Origin: Mediterraneibacter agrestimuris
GTDB taxonomy: Bacteria; Bacillota; Clostridia; Lachnospirales; Lachnospiraceae
DNA: 64,000 bases
Direction: 5' to 3'
NCBI RefSeq assembly: GCF_943193195.1
Contig: NZ_CALPDG010000019.1
Span: 1-64,000 of the forward strand
Part shown: one piece after another, positions 43,270-54,533 of the stretch
Layout: each line of letters starts with the position of its first letter
How positions within the stretch are numbered: the first letter of the stretch is position 1
The notes under the pieces: model-generated
What the model was told of the DNA's origin: nothing
Database searches by the model: none
The model's input: the letters and a program-made list of their open reading frames with translations, nothing else
Program-made: the position numbers and the translations under genes

Positions 43270-44442
43270 TTATTCTTCCTCAATGAATTCATATTGCGGA
43301 GTTTCTTCTCCCTCATATTCATCATATTCTGCTTCATACTCACCCACATATCCCTCTTCATCCATCATAGCCATCTGGTCCATGTAATCTGCTGGAAGTT
43401 CACCTGACTCAATTGCCTGAGACTCGCTCTTGATGTCAATCTTATATCCTGTCAGACGTGCGGCAAGTCTCGCATTCTGCCCTTCTTTTCCAATAGCAAG
43501 TGACAACTGATAATCTGGAACGATCACACTTGCTGTCTTCTCATCCGGATCAGCCATAACAGAGATAACCTTTGCAGGACTGAGTGCATTCTCAATCAGC
43601 AGCGCCGGATTCTCATCCCAGTTGATGATATCAATCTTCTCGCCGCGAAGCTCATCTACAACTGCATTAACACGGGCACCGTTCAGTCCCACACATGCAC
43701 CTACCGGATCAACGTTCGGATCATTGGACCAAACTGCCATTTTCGTACGGGATCCTGCCTCCCGGGCAATGCTCTTAATCTCTACCGTTCCGTCCTTCAC
43801 CTCCGCAACCTCTGCTTCAAACAGACGCTTCACGAGCTCAGGATGGGTACGGGACACAAGAATCTTCGGTCCCTTCGGTGTATTTTTCACTTCTACAATA
43901 TATAGCTTGATACGGTCTGTCGGATTGAAGTGCTCGCCCTTTACCTGTTCGTTCTCCGTCAGCATTGCATCTGCCCTTCCCAGATTAATGCTGACGTTCT
44001 TTCCTACATAACGCTGCACAATACCTGTCACGATATCTTTCTCTTTTTCAAAATACTGGTCAAATACAACCTTACGCTCTTCTTCGCGGATTTTCTGTAA
44101 AATCAGATTTTTTGCGTTCTGGGTAGCAATACGTCCGAAAGATTTGGATTCTACCGGGATCTGTGCAATATCTCCAAGCTGGAGTGACGAGTCAATTTTT
44201 TCCGCATCCTCCACGCTGATTTCAATTGCCGGATCAAATACTTCCTCTACAACCTCTTTTTCTGCGTAAACAGCATAATCACAAGTTTCTCTATCCATGA
44301 TAACCTTGATATTATCGGAAGTCCCAAAATGGTTCTTGCATGCACTGATCAGGGAATTCTCAATAGCATCCATCATTGTATCTTTACTGATGTTTTTCTC
44401 CTGTTCCAGAATAGTCAATGCTTCCAGTAACTCTGTATTCAT
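43270..44442 (-). CDS. nusA: Transcription termination/antitermination factor NusA
   Basis: 390 aa, the Firmicutes length without the long C-terminal repeats of E. coli. In order: an N-terminal RNA-polymerase-binding domain, S1 (about 135-200), KH1 and KH2 (about 230-345, with DPVGACVGLNGARVNAVVDE and SLAIGKEGQNARLAARLTGY), then an acidic tail ending EGEETPQYEFIEEE. It controls pausing and termination. Confidence 0.97.
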   Translation of the reverse strand: MNTELLEALTILEQEKNISKDTMMDAIENSLISACKNHFGTSDNIKVIMDRETCDYAVYAEKEVVEEVFDPAIEISVEDAEKIDSSLQLGDIAQIPVESKSFGRIATQNAKNLILQKIREEERKVVFDQYFEKEKDIVTGIVQRYVGKNVSINLGRADAMLTENEQVKGEHFNPTDRIKLYIVEVKNTPKGPKILVSRTHPELVKRLFEAEVAEVKDGTVEIKSIAREAGSRTKMAVWSNDPNVDPVGACVGLNGARVNAVVDELRGEKIDIINWDENPALLIENALSPAKVISVMADPDEKTASVIVPDYQLSLAIGKEGQNARLAARLTGYKIDIKSESQAIESGELPADYMDQMAMMDEEGYVGEYEAEYDEYEGEETPQYEFIEEE

Positions 44443-44511
44443 TTTTTCTTTCCTCCTCTAAAATACTCGTTGTGTCTCTACAATAATCTCAAATCAATTG
44501 CTTCACTGTAA

Positions 44512-44979
44512 TTAAAAATCTAATGCCAGACGTATAAGCGCAATATCACTCTTCGAGAAAGTCTGCGTCGTGTTATCCTCATAAGCAATTGTCACAGAAT
44601 CCTTATCGTACTCTTTGAGCACCCCTGTAAATTCTTTCTGCTTTTCAATTGCACGGTAAGTACGAATCTCCACTTCTTCTCCAAGACTTCTCTGAAAATC
44701 CTTTTCCTTTTTCAACGGTCTTCCCAACCCCGGAGAACTCACCTCAAAAATATAGGTATCATCAATATAATCCTTTTCATCCAGAATGTCAGAAAACTTC
44801 CGGCTGACTGCCTCACAATCATCCACGGTAATCCCGCCCGGCTTATCAATATAAGCCCGCAAGTACCATACTCCTGCCTCTTTCACATATTCCACATCTA
44901 CCAGTTCAAATCCGAATCCGGTGACAATCGGCTCCAGCAAACTTTCTGTCTGCTGTTCGTACTGTTCTTTTTTTGACAC
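44512..44979 (-). CDS. rimP: Ribosome maturation factor RimP
   Basis: 155 aa. LEPIVTGFGFELVDVEYVKE and the segment YIFEVSSPGLGRPLKKEKDF are typical, with an SH3-like C-terminal half. It helps 30S subunit maturation and is the first gene of the nusA-infB operon. The 200 bp upstream holds its promoter region and the terminator of the topoisomerase A gene. Confidence 0.96.
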   Translation of the reverse strand: MSKKEQYEQQTESLLEPIVTGFGFELVDVEYVKEAGVWYLRAYIDKPGGITVDDCEAVSRKFSDILDEKDYIDDTYIFEVSSPGLGRPLKKEKDFQRSLGEEVEIRTYRAIEKQKEFTGVLKEYDKDSVTIAYEDNTTQTFSKSDIALIRLALDF

Positions 44980-45070
44980 GTTATACTTCCTTTCTGTTAC
45001 CTGTTATATTGTGCTCTGCCGGAAATATTTGATTCCCCGACGCATCTGTAAGGAATCCACCATCTCCATA

Positions 45071-45104
45071 TCAACAAAGAAGAGTGAACTTTCGTTCACT
45101 CTTC
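45071..45104 (-). terminator. Intrinsic terminator after the topoisomerase A gene
   Basis: GAAGAGTGAAC pairs perfectly with GTTCACTCTTC around a 4-base loop, with TTTGTTG following on the minus strand. Confidence 0.8.
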
Positions 45105-45182
45105 TGCCGGATTCCTTATGTAACTATCGCCTAGTATAACACTTCTTTTTTCTAAATGCAAGGGATAATCAGAAACTTATCA

Positions 45183-47429
45183 TTATCCCCGTGTTTTTGT
45201 TCCGGTTCCATCCCGCTTTGCAGCCTTCAGCCGGTTCAAAGTCACTTCTTTTTCTTTATAGATAACTTTATATTCAATGCCCTCTTCAAACAGGTATACT
45301 TGTTCCAGTTCATCATTTTTTTTCAGACGGATGCCACGCACACCAACGGCTCCCTTCTTCTTTTCCGGTATGTCTGCTGCCGGGAACCGTAAGAAGAATC
45401 CTTCCTTCGACTGAAGTACAACCTGATGATTATCGTTGATCACCTGTACACTGACAACTTCATCCTCATCCTGCAGCTTGGTTGCAGCAATGGTGCGCTT
45501 CGTCACATGAAACTCTTTCCCTTCTACCTGCTTGACCATCCCCTGCTTCGTTGCAAATAAAAGCTTCGCAAAGCGCATCTGCTCAGAATCACAAACCATC
45601 ACGATCCGCTCTTGTGCACTGGAATAATTACTTACATTATCAATCGGCGTTCCTTTATCACGAAATTTGCCATAAGGGAGATCAAGCACCTTCACCTGAT
45701 GCATCTTACCTGTGTCTGTAAAAATACAGATTCTTCCGGTATTCATACATTGTACAATATATTTGTTCTCATTATCAGCAGCTTCCTTATTTCTCTCATA
45801 GACAGAAGTATCTACTGTCTTGGTATAACCAAAACGATCCATCAGAAATACAACTTCCTGCTCTTCAATCTTCTTTTCTTCAAAGACTGCTTCCTCTGCA
45901 TTCTCCACAGCAGTACGCCGTTTTCTGCCGTACTCTTTCTTAAATGCCTCTAACTCTTCCATAATTACATTTGACATGGAACCATAGTTGTTCAGAATAT
46001 CCTCATATCTGGCAATGTTCTTCAATGTCTCTTCGTGTTCTTTCTGTAAAGCCTCAATTTCCAGACCGATCAACTTGTACAGACGCATTTCCAGAATGGC
46101 GGTCGCCTGCCGTTCAGTAAACCGGAGCATAGCAGCCATCTTTTTAGAAATGTTGCTCTTGAACTTAATATTATCAGTCACACCGTTTACCAGACAATTG
46201 CGGGCATCCTTTACAGACTTGCTTCCACGCAGAATCTCGATGATCAAATCAATAACGTCGCATGCCTTAATAAGACCTTCCTGCACCTCCTTGCGCTCTA
46301 GCTCCTTAGCAAGCAAGGTTTTATATTTACGCGTTGTCAGCTCAAATTGAAAATCTACATGATGTTCAATAATAGCTTTTAATCCCAGTGTCTCCGGTCT
46401 TCCATTTGCAACCGCCAGCATATTGACGCCGAAAGTATCCTCCAGACGTGTTTTTTTGTAGAGCATATTTTTCAGATTCTCCACATCCGCCCCACGTTTG
46501 AGTTCCAGTACGATCCGGATTCCTTCCTTTGAAGACTGGTTAGAAATATCCACGATGTCCGTCGTTTTTTTCGTTTCTACCAGATTCGCTACATCATTTA
46601 AGAACTTACTGATACCGGTTCCCACCATCGTATATGGAATCTCTGAGATAACAAGCTGGCTCTTGCCCCCTTTTAATTCCTCCACTTCTACTTTTCCGCG
46701 TATCTTAATTTTTCCCTGTCCTGTCTCATAAATATCCAACAGGTCATCTTTGTTGACAACGATGCCGCCTGTTGGAAAATCCGGTCCCTTAACATATTTC
46801 ATCAGTTGTTTCGTGCTGATTTCATCATTTCTCATATAGGCCTTCACTGCATCCACAACCTCGCCCAGATTGTGTGTCGGTATACTGGTCGCCATACCGA
46901 CTGCAATTCCTTCCGCACCGTTGACAAGGAGATTTGGCACACGCACCGGAAGTACGATTGGTTCTTTCTCTGTCTCGTCAAAGTTCGGTCCAAAATCTAC
47001 GACATTTTTATCCATGTCTGATAAATATGCCTCCTGTGTAAATTTCGTCAGGCGCGCCTCTGTATAACGCATGGCAGCTGCTCCGTCTCCTTCTATAGAG
47101 CCAAAGTTTCCATGTCCGTCTACCAGTACCATTCCTTTTTTGAAATCCTGTGCCATCACAACCAACGCTTCGTAAATAGAGCTATCGCCATGCGGATGGT
47201 ATTTACCCATTGTGTCACCAACGATACGGGCGCACTTTCTGTACGGCTTGTCATAGCGTATTCCCAGTTCGTGCATATCGTACAGCGTTCTTCTCTGTAC
47301 CGGCTTCAGACCATCCCGGACATCAGGCAGCGCTCTGGCAATAATGACGCTCATAGCATAATCAATATATGACTTTTTCATTAAATCCGAGTATTCCGTT
47401 CGGATAATTTGTGATTCGTTATTGCTCAT
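45183..47429 (-). CDS. parC: Type IIA topoisomerase subunit A (ParC-like or second GyrA)
   Basis: 748 aa from ATG 47429, with GGGAGATAAAAGA upstream. The breakage domain has [14 protein letters not shown], the quinolone region [11 protein letters not shown] and the catalytic Tyr in [10 protein letters not shown]. The C-terminal beta-propeller (about 510-748) lacks a QRRGGKG-type GyrA box; its first blade instead reads [14 protein letters not shown]. Lack of the box suggests decatenation or relaxation rather than gyrase supercoiling, so topoisomerase IV is preferred. It follows its B partner by 67 bp. Confidence 0.8.
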   Translation of the reverse strand: MSNNESQIIRTEYSDLMKKSYIDYAMSVIIARALPDVRDGLKPVQRRTLYDMHELGIRYDKPYRKCARIVGDTMGKYHPHGDSSIYEALVVMAQDFKKGMVLVDGHGNFGSIEGDGAAAMRYTEARLTKFTQEAYLSDMDKNVVDFGPNFDETEKEPIVLPVRVPNLLVNGAEGIAVGMATSIPTHNLGEVVDAVKAYMRNDEISTKQLMKYVKGPDFPTGGIVVNKDDLLDIYETGQGKIKIRGKVEVEELKGGKSQLVISEIPYTMVGTGISKFLNDVANLVETKKTTDIVDISNQSSKEGIRIVLELKRGADVENLKNMLYKKTRLEDTFGVNMLAVANGRPETLGLKAIIEHHVDFQFELTTRKYKTLLAKELERKEVQEGLIKACDVIDLIIEILRGSKSVKDARNCLVNGVTDNIKFKSNISKKMAAMLRFTERQATAILEMRLYKLIGLEIEALQKEHEETLKNIARYEDILNNYGSMSNVIMEELEAFKKEYGRKRRTAVENAEEAVFEEKKIEEQEVVFLMDRFGYTKTVDTSVYERNKEAADNENKYIVQCMNTGRICIFTDTGKMHQVKVLDLPYGKFRDKGTPIDNVSNYSSAQERIVMVCDSEQMRFAKLLFATKQGMVKQVEGKEFHVTKRTIAATKLQDEDEVVSVQVINDNHQVVLQSKEGFFLRFPAADIPEKKKGAVGVRGIRLKKNDELEQVYLFEEGIEYKVIYKEKEVTLNRLKAAKRDGTGTKTRG

Positions 47430-47496
47430 TCTTTTATCTCCCAAGCTATTGAAACTTTACTTTTAATTTCCTATCTGTTTACTCTGATATACGGTA

Positions 47497-49419
47497 TTAA
47501 ATATCCAGCTCCGCTTCCGTCGCGTTTTCATAGATAAATGCCCTTCGAGGCGGTACTTCTGTTCCCATCAGCATTTCTGTTACACTGGACGCCATCCGTG
47601 CATCCTCAATCTCCACCAGTTTCAAAAGACGGGTTTCCGGATCCAGCGTGGTCTCCCAAAGCTGCTGGGCATCCATTTCACCAAGACCTTTGTATCTCTG
47701 CAAGGTAAAGGCTCCGTCATGGCTCTTTCTGTAACGCTCCAGTGCCGCGTCATCATACAAATACTCTTCTTCGCCTTTCTTCGGCATGGCTTTATAAAGC
47801 GGCGGCATGGCAATGTACACATGTCCCTCATAAATCAATTCCGGCATAAACCGATAGAATAAAGTCAGTAAAAGCGTCGAAATATGCGCTCCGTCCACAT
47901 CCGCGTCCGCCATAATGATAATCTTGTCATAGCGCAGCTTCGTGATATCAAAATCATTGCCGTATCCTTCGGAAAATCCGCAGCCGAAAGCATTGATCAT
48001 TGTCTTAATCTCCGCATTTGCCAGCACCTTGTCGATACTTGCTTTTTCTACATTCAAAATCTTACCGCGGATCGGCAGAATTGCCTGATAATTTCTATTG
48101 CGCGCTGTCTTTGCAGAACCGCCCGCAGAATCTCCCTCGACAATGAATATTTCACATTTCTTCGGATCTCGGCTTTCACAGTTAGCCAGCTTTCCGTTAC
48201 TGTCAAAAGAATACTTCTGTTTTGTCAGTAGGTTTGTCTTTGCCTTTTCCTCTGTTTTACGGATTTTAGCCGCCTTTTCTGCACTGGAAAGAACACTCTT
48301 CAATGTCTCCAGATTACGGTCAAAGAACAGTACAATCTCATCGCCTGTTACCTTCCCTGCTGCTTTTGCTGCATCCGGGTTGTCCAGCTTCGTCTTCGTC
48401 TGTCCCTCGAACCTTGGATCTGGATGCTTGATGGACACGATCGCCGTCATTCCATTCCGGATATCCGCACCGGTGAAATTGGCGTCTTTCTCCTTCAAGA
48501 TTCCAAGTTCTCTTGCATACTGATTCATCACTGTGGTAAATGTGGTTTTAAATCCGGTCAGATGCGTGCCGCCCTCAGAGTTATAAATATTGTTGCAAAA
48601 TCCCAGTACATTTTCATGGAATTCATTGACGTACTGCAAAGCAACCTCTACTTCAATTCCTTCTGCCTCACCCTTAAAATAGATCGGATCATGAAGAGTT
48701 TCTTTTTTCTGATTTAAATCCTTGATAAATCCGAGAATACCATCCGGTTCATGATACGTGATCACCTCCGGGTTGTCCACTCTTTTATCTTCAAATACAA
48801 TAGTCAGTTCAGGATTCAGATATGCCGTTTCGTGCATACGGCTTTTAATTTCTTCAGCACGGAACTTTGTCTTTTCAAAAATAGTATCATCCGGCAGAAA
48901 ATTAACCTTTGTTCCTGTCTTTCTTGTCTTTCCCACAACCGGAAGCAGACCATCTTCCAGTTCCACAGTCGGAATGCCGCGTTCATAGCGGTCATGGTGA
49001 ACCGCGCCCTCTCTGCTGATCCACACTTCCATATAATTAGAAAGTGCATTAACTACGGAAGAACCAACACCATGCAGACCTCCGCTTGTCTTATATGCAG
49101 AATCATCAAATTTACCGCCCGCATGCAACGTCGTATAAACAAGACGTGCCGCCGACACTCCCTTCTGATGCATCCCTACCGGAACACCGCGCCCATTATC
49201 TTCTACAGTTGCAGAACCGTCTTTTTCCAGTGTCACATGAATCTCTGAACAGAATCCTGCCAGATGCTCATCCACCGAATTGTCTACAATCTCATAAATC
49301 AGATGATTCAAACCCTTTGTAGACACACTTCCGATATACATTCCCGGACGCTTCCGAACTGCCTCCAACCCCTCCAGTACGGAAATACTGTCCGCATCGT
49401 ATGTATTCTTACTTCCCAT
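47497..49419 (-). CDS. parE: Type IIA topoisomerase subunit B (ParE-like or second GyrB)
   Basis: 640 aa. The GHKL ATPase domain has EIVDNSVDEHLAGF, VEDNGRGVPVG and TSGGLHGVGSSVVNALS. The TOPRIM domain has FIVEGDSAGGSAKTARNRNY, with MADADVDGAHI later, and the end reads TLQRYKGLGEMDAQQLWETT. The length suits either GyrB or ParE of Gram-positives. It is paired with the box-less A subunit, so topoisomerase IV is preferred. GAGAGGCAAAGATTT precedes the ATG. Confidence 0.8.
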   Translation of the reverse strand: MGSKNTYDADSISVLEGLEAVRKRPGMYIGSVSTKGLNHLIYEIVDNSVDEHLAGFCSEIHVTLEKDGSATVEDNGRGVPVGMHQKGVSAARLVYTTLHAGGKFDDSAYKTSGGLHGVGSSVVNALSNYMEVWISREGAVHHDRYERGIPTVELEDGLLPVVGKTRKTGTKVNFLPDDTIFEKTKFRAEEIKSRMHETAYLNPELTIVFEDKRVDNPEVITYHEPDGILGFIKDLNQKKETLHDPIYFKGEAEGIEVEVALQYVNEFHENVLGFCNNIYNSEGGTHLTGFKTTFTTVMNQYARELGILKEKDANFTGADIRNGMTAIVSIKHPDPRFEGQTKTKLDNPDAAKAAGKVTGDEIVLFFDRNLETLKSVLSSAEKAAKIRKTEEKAKTNLLTKQKYSFDSNGKLANCESRDPKKCEIFIVEGDSAGGSAKTARNRNYQAILPIRGKILNVEKASIDKVLANAEIKTMINAFGCGFSEGYGNDFDITKLRYDKIIIMADADVDGAHISTLLLTLFYRFMPELIYEGHVYIAMPPLYKAMPKKGEEEYLYDDAALERYRKSHDGAFTLQRYKGLGEMDAQQLWETTLDPETRLLKLVEIEDARMASSVTEMLMGTEVPPRRAFIYENATEAELDI

Positions 49420-49549
49420 AAATCTTTGCCTCTCTAAATTCTATAAATTCAAGGCTGAAAGAATCCCCTTCTCTCAACCTTGCCCTTTTCTTTGTCAGTT
49501 TATATTACCACACATATGTTTCCCTTTTCAATCCTAAATTTCCCAGTAA

Positions 49550-50737
49550 TCATACAAGTACAGAATACAAAGTCTCTGCCAGCACTTCCATCGCATTTTT
49601 CATTTCTTCCACAGTATTTGTCTGCGCTCCCGCCTCTATCAGCAGCGATTTCGGCATAAGATGGAGATTATACCGGTATCCCCGTAAATAAATAGGACGG
49701 ACAAATCCAGGATACATTGTTTCCGATGCGATCTGCATTTGCAGTGAAAAAGCAAGATTATCCTGAATATACGGATTGTATAGATAATCGATATCTCCAT
49801 TAACACGGGTGCGGCTTAATCCATTAAAATACATAATCTTCGCTGTCGGCTTTCCTCCGATGTCTGTCACAAGATGTGTGTCCTCCCTCACGCCGTCCCT
49901 GTGCAGGTCGATCACCACTTCAATCGAAGGATTCGCCTCCAGTACGGGACGGATCGAAGCCTCCGCATTTTCATAGGCATTGCTTCTGTCCAATTGCCCA
50001 TTGATGATATCGTAAACTCCCGTATCATGAATGGTCTCAATCCCTTTCGCATTCAAAAGCTGTGTCAGATATTCCCCTACACCAACAATACTGTCTGCCG
50101 GATCGCCCGGCACAGAATCAATAAATTCCTCTTGAGAATGTGTATGGAAAATCAAAACCTTCGGACCTTCATTTTCCTGATTGATCTTCATACTCCGATT
50201 CAGCAAGTCATCCGCATTTAGTTGTTCCGGTCCGATCATTGTACTGCTGTCTACAATATAGAAATTACTGAGCAGATAATCAAAATCCCGCAGTCTCTCT
50301 ATAGACATATCCAGTGTAGGCGTACCTGTCTGCGGCACGATATTTTCCACAGCCGGAATCTCCCCCTTTGGATTGCCATGCTCATCCAGTGCGTGTCCGT
50401 CCTCCGCCTGACTGGCAAGGATTTTTGCGATTGTCTCTTCGTCCTCCGCATAACCTTCATACTTTTTCTGCTCATCAATATATCTCACGATCGGAATCAA
50501 TGACATTGCCTGATCCGCCAGCCACTCCCCCACAGTCCTGTCCGGTGTATGCAGTATATAAGAAGCCCTCGGCAAATACATCCGTTCCGCACTTTGCATC
50601 AATGTACGCTGAAGCTGATGCCTCCAGTCCGCGCCATTTGCAAATCCGCTGATTAAAAAAATATATGTACCTATCATACAGAGAAAAACAGCAGTCAGAT
50701 TCCCCGCTGCTTTTCTCTGTTTTGTTCTAAAACTATC
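49550..50737 (-). CDS. spoIIP: Stage II sporulation protein P
   Basis: About 395 aa from ATG 50737, preceded by GGGGGAAGT; upstream in-frame ATGs would precede the membrane segment with unlikely sequence. One N-terminal membrane helix (AVFLCMIGTYIFLISGF) is followed by an extracytoplasmic amidase domain with LIFHTHSQEEFIDS, VIDLHRDGVRE and a final LIEAGAQTNTVEEM. SpoIIP cuts stem peptides in septal peptidoglycan during engulfment. It lies 20 bp after gpr, as in other spore-formers. Confidence 0.95.
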   Translation of the reverse strand, partial: DSFRTKQRKAAGNLTAVFLCMIGTYIFLISGFANGADWRHQLQRTLMQSAERMYLPRASYILHTPDRTVGEWLADQAMSLIPIVRYIDEQKKYEGYAEDEETIAKILASQAEDGHALDEHGNPKGEIPAVENIVPQTGTPTLDMSIERLRDFDYLLSNFYIVDSSTMIGPEQLNADDLLNRSMKINQENEGPKVLIFHTHSQEEFIDSVPGDPADSIVGVGEYLTQLLNAKGIETIHDTGVYDIINGQLDRSNAYENAEASIRPVLEANPSIEVVIDLHRDGVREDTHLVTDIGGKPTAKIMYFNGLSRTRVNGDIDYLYNPYIQDNLAFSLQMQIASETMYPGFVRPIYLRGYRYNLHLMPKSLLIEAGAQTNTVEEMKNAMEVLAETLYSVLV

Positions 50738-50907
50738 CATACTTCCCCCGCTATTCCTTTTACTGCTATCCATTTCCGCATGAACAGCATTTATACTTCT
50801 CTCAAATTGAAGATATTGATAAACGCTGTCCCATCCATTATATGAAATCAGCTGACCGATTATACATAGCGGACAGACACACAATAAAAGTAAAATATGC
50901 TGTCATC

Positions 50908-51888
50908 TTACAAGTTATCCTGTTGATTTGTAAACAACAGATTAAGCGCCTCGGAAATCGTATAACTAATCTGCTTCACCATCTCATCCTCATCCTTCGG
51001 CGTGACAAACATTCCATTTAAATGTGGAGAAATCAATTCTTTCACCAGCTCATACTTCTCTGCGTTGTTGTATGTCCGAAGAACATCTCCGACTCCCTTT
51101 AACATTTTTGAAGATTCCAACGCACCGATCAGATTTTCCATCGTATCATTTACAATCGTTGCCGCATCTACAACTGTCGGCACACCGATTCCAATCACAG
51201 GAACCCCCAATGTTTCTTTTGTCAGCCCGCTTCTGTGATTGCCGACTCCCGACCCCGGATGAATTCCTGTATCCGCAATCTGGATCGTCCGGTTCAGTCT
51301 GCGGCTGTTTCGTGCTGCAAGAGCATCCACGGCAATAACCAAATTGGGTTTTGTCTCACCGACAATTCCCTTTACTATTTCCAGACTCTCCATTCCCGTC
51401 TGTCCCATAACTCCCGGCACGATAGCGCTCACAAGCTTTACATGTTCCATCCCCATCGCGTATTTTCCATACTCTTTCACAATATGGCGGGTCACACAGA
51501 GGTTGTCCGCTACATACGGTCCCAATGCGTCCGGTGTCACCTGACGGTTCCCCAAACCGACTACAAGTACGGATAAGTCCTCCTTCTCCGCTTCCTTCCC
51601 ACATATCAGCTCTCTGATATACTCTGCCAGTTTCTTTGAAATCTCTCTGTGATAATCCTCGTCAGGAACTGCCAGATTGGGGGCTTCCAGTGTCAGGTAA
51701 ACACCCACCGGTTTCCCCATTGTTTTTGCCCCGTTTTCTGTCTCCACTTTCACGCGCGTAACCCGCATTTCGCACTGTTCATCATACTCCTCTTCCAGCA
51801 CAACTCCCTGAATTTCCACGTTATCGGATTCAAACCGCTCCTTTTCCTCTAACGCCAAGTCCGTCCTCACGCTATATTTCTCAATCAT
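50908..51888 (-). CDS. gpr: Germination protease GPR
   Basis: 326 aa from ATG 51888, with GGAGG about 8 bases upstream. The start MIEKYSVRTDLALEEKE has the propeptide that is self-cleaved in the spore (family site within SVRTDLA). VVGLGNRQVTPDALGP and AIVPGVMGQTGMES are conserved core segments, as is GIHPGSGVGNHRSGLT. It degrades small acid-soluble proteins on germination. It is divergent from rpsT. Confidence 0.96.
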   Translation of the reverse strand: MIEKYSVRTDLALEEKERFESDNVEIQGVVLEEEYDEQCEMRVTRVKVETENGAKTMGKPVGVYLTLEAPNLAVPDEDYHREISKKLAEYIRELICGKEAEKEDLSVLVVGLGNRQVTPDALGPYVADNLCVTRHIVKEYGKYAMGMEHVKLVSAIVPGVMGQTGMESLEIVKGIVGETKPNLVIAVDALAARNSRRLNRTIQIADTGIHPGSGVGNHRSGLTKETLGVPVIGIGVPTVVDAATIVNDTMENLIGALESSKMLKGVGDVLRTYNNAEKYELVKELISPHLNGMFVTPKDEDEMVKQISYTISEALNLLFTNQQDNL

Positions 51889-51917
51889 ACCATTTCCTCC
51901 ATCACACTTTCTTACAT

Positions 51918-52131
51918 ACTTTGCGGCAAGTGCAAAGTTCTGCGCTGAACTGTTGTTACTGTTCACAGTAACGAACTGTTAGTAACTATTCAGCCTTTCG
52001 GCTTCATATTTACTGAATCCGCCCTATTTTAAGTTCACCTACGGTGGAAGGGCGGATTCTATTCTCCATCACGTATTCTTACGGAGTTTGCAGCAAGTGC
52101 AAACTCCTGCGCTGAACTGTTACAACTGTTA
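51918..52131. repeat. Composite palindromic repeat, copy 2
   Basis: This is the fullest copy. A diverged module B at 51918-51938 (ACTTTGC and GCAAAGT arms, then GCGCTGAACTGTT) is followed by module A at 52015-52059 and an intact module B at 52083-52107, again with GCGCTGAACTGTTACAAC after it. In module A the inner stem has one change, GGTGAA to GGTGGA, which keeps a G-U pair in rightward RNA. It fills the roughly 390 bp between gpr and rpsT, which also holds the rpsT promoter downstream. Confidence 0.85.
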
Positions 52132-52279
52132 CTATTTTTTGCAATATTTTCCGAAATATGTATTGACAACTGTACATACTTGGCATAAAATGAATGAGTA
52201 TGTTCGTTGGAACGTCCGTGTCCGAGTCCAACAGAACAGAATTACATTTTGAAAATTACAATGGTTGGAGGTGTACAGG

Positions 52280-52543
52280 TTGGCTAACATTAAATCCGCT
52301 AAAAAGAGAATTTTAGTAAACGAGACAAAGGCTGCAAGAAATAAAGCAATTAAGTCTAAGGTTAAAACTGCTGTAAAGAAGGTTGAAGCTGCTGTAGAAG
52401 CAAAAGATGCCGCAACAGCTAAGACAGCTCTGAGAGCAGCGATCGTTGAGATTACAAAAGCTGGAACAAAGGGTGTATATCACAAGAACACTGTTTCCAG
52501 AAAAGTTGCCCGTCTTTCTAAAGCTGTAGACAGCATTGCTTAA
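52280..52543 (+). CDS. rpsT: 30S ribosomal protein S20
   Basis: 87 aa from a TTG at 52280, chosen because GGAGG lies 9 bases upstream and the next residues, ANIKSAKKR, are the usual S20 start. The protein is lysine/alanine-rich and all helical, with KKVEAAVEAKDAATAKTAL and KGVYHKNTVSRKVARL. The TTG start is known to matter for S20 autoregulation in other bacteria. A strong terminator follows. Confidence 0.97.
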   Translation: MANIKSAKKRILVNETKAARNKAIKSKVKTAVKKVEAAVEAKDAATAKTALRAAIVEITKAGTKGVYHKNTVSRKVARLSKAVDSIA

Positions 52544-52582
52544 TTCATTGCTTAACTATAAAATATTATAAACATAACAAAA

Positions 52583-52616
52583 GCATCTGCTTCCGTCATG
52601 GCAGATGTTTTTTATT
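52583..52616 (+). terminator. rpsT terminator
   Basis: CATCTGC pairs with GCAGATG and is followed by six T. Confidence 0.85.
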
Positions 52617-52643
52617 GCACTTTAATAATATCTGCTGTTTATA

Positions 52644-52683
52644 AAAGGACCAGGATTCTGTAAAAACAGAACACCAGTCCTTT
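52644..52683 (-). terminator. ilvC terminator
   Basis: On the minus strand AAAGGACTGG with TTCTGT pairs with ACAGAA and CCTGGTCCTTTT around TTTT, 27 bp past the ilvC stop. Confidence 0.8.
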
Positions 52684-52709
52684 ATATATTCCTGTTTCTC
52701 TGATTCAGA

Positions 52710-53750
<1,041 letters not shown>

Positions 53751-53822
53751 CTAAAATACCGGACTGCTCCGGCTTTTTATTTTTCTATGTAGTTAAAGGC
53801 AAATACCTCTAGCTTCCTTCAT

Positions 53823-54323
53823 TTACAGAAAAAGGGTTACATCCCTGCTTCCTCTGGAAAGGCCGGTAATTCCCGTTCTTGCCAATTCTAAAATCTCATA
53901 TCCATCCAACAGATTCATAAATGCATCCAGCTTTGACTGGTCTCCGGTCAGCTCCACGATCAAAGACTCCTTTTCTACATCGACAATCTTGGCACGGAAA
54001 ATATCTACAATGGAATTCAATTCTGTACGCTGCTGTGCATCAGCACGGATCTTCACCATAATCAGCTCTCGGAATACCGATTCACCATTTTTTAAAACCT
54101 TAATCTCATGCACATCTTCCAGCTTGCGCACCTGCTTCTCGATCTGGGACAATATCACTTCGTCTCCCGTTGCTACGACCGTAATCCTTGTAAACGCAGT
54201 ATCCGTTGTAGTTCCGGATGTAATACTGTCAATACTATAACCACGGCGGCTGAACAGCCCCGCTATGCGGCTCAGCACTCCCGGATTATTATCCACCAAT
54301 AAAGAAAATACCTGTTTTCTCAT
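53823..54323 (-). CDS. ilvN: Acetolactate synthase regulatory subunit
   Basis: 166 aa. The N-terminal ACT domain (FSLLVDNNPGVLSRIAGLFS, then SRRGYSIDSIT) binds valine, and the C-terminal half (DIFRAKIVDVEKESLIVELT) completes the usual length. It controls the catalytic subunit, whose gene is not in this window; only ilvN and ilvC are together here. Confidence 0.95.
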   Translation of the reverse strand: MRKQVFSLLVDNNPGVLSRIAGLFSRRGYSIDSITSGTTTDTAFTRITVVATGDEVILSQIEKQVRKLEDVHEIKVLKNGESVFRELIMVKIRADAQQRTELNSIVDIFRAKIVDVEKESLIVELTGDQSKLDAFMNLLDGYEILELARTGITGLSRGSRDVTLFL

Positions 54324-54378
54324 AACTTCTCTGCTCTCCTAATCTCATCTTTGAAACTTAATAGCTGCTCAGTACATT

Positions 54379-54408
54379 TTTAAAAACAGAGTGCGTTCTG
54401 TTTTTAAA
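54379..54408 (-). promoter_or_regulatory. Hairpin in the ilvN upstream region
   Basis: TTTAAAAACAGA pairs perfectly with TCTGTTTTTAAA around a 6-base loop, about 56 bp before the ilvN start. It may be an attenuator-type terminator. No T-box stem I or TGGNACCGCG bulge sequence is seen in the short leader. Confidence 0.55.
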
Positions 54409-54449
54409 TAATACCAACAAAATCTGCACTTGTCAATACCTTATATTAA

Positions 54450-54492
54450 AATCCGCCCTATACTAAGTTCACCTGCGGTGAAAGGGCGGATT
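54450..54492. repeat. Composite palindromic repeat, copy 3 (module A only)
   Basis: AATCCGCCCT and AGGGCGGATT enclose TTCACC/GGTGAA, closely matching copies 1 and 2. It lies between the galE stop and the ilvN start. Module B is absent. Confidence 0.85.
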
Positions 54493-54533
54493 CTATTTCT
54501 ATTTTCTACTATTTTATCATACAGCCGTCTTAT

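Noticed and set aside
54324-54533. T-box leader upstream of ilvN
   Set aside because: The gap is taken up by a repeat and a short hairpin, and no T-box consensus is visible.
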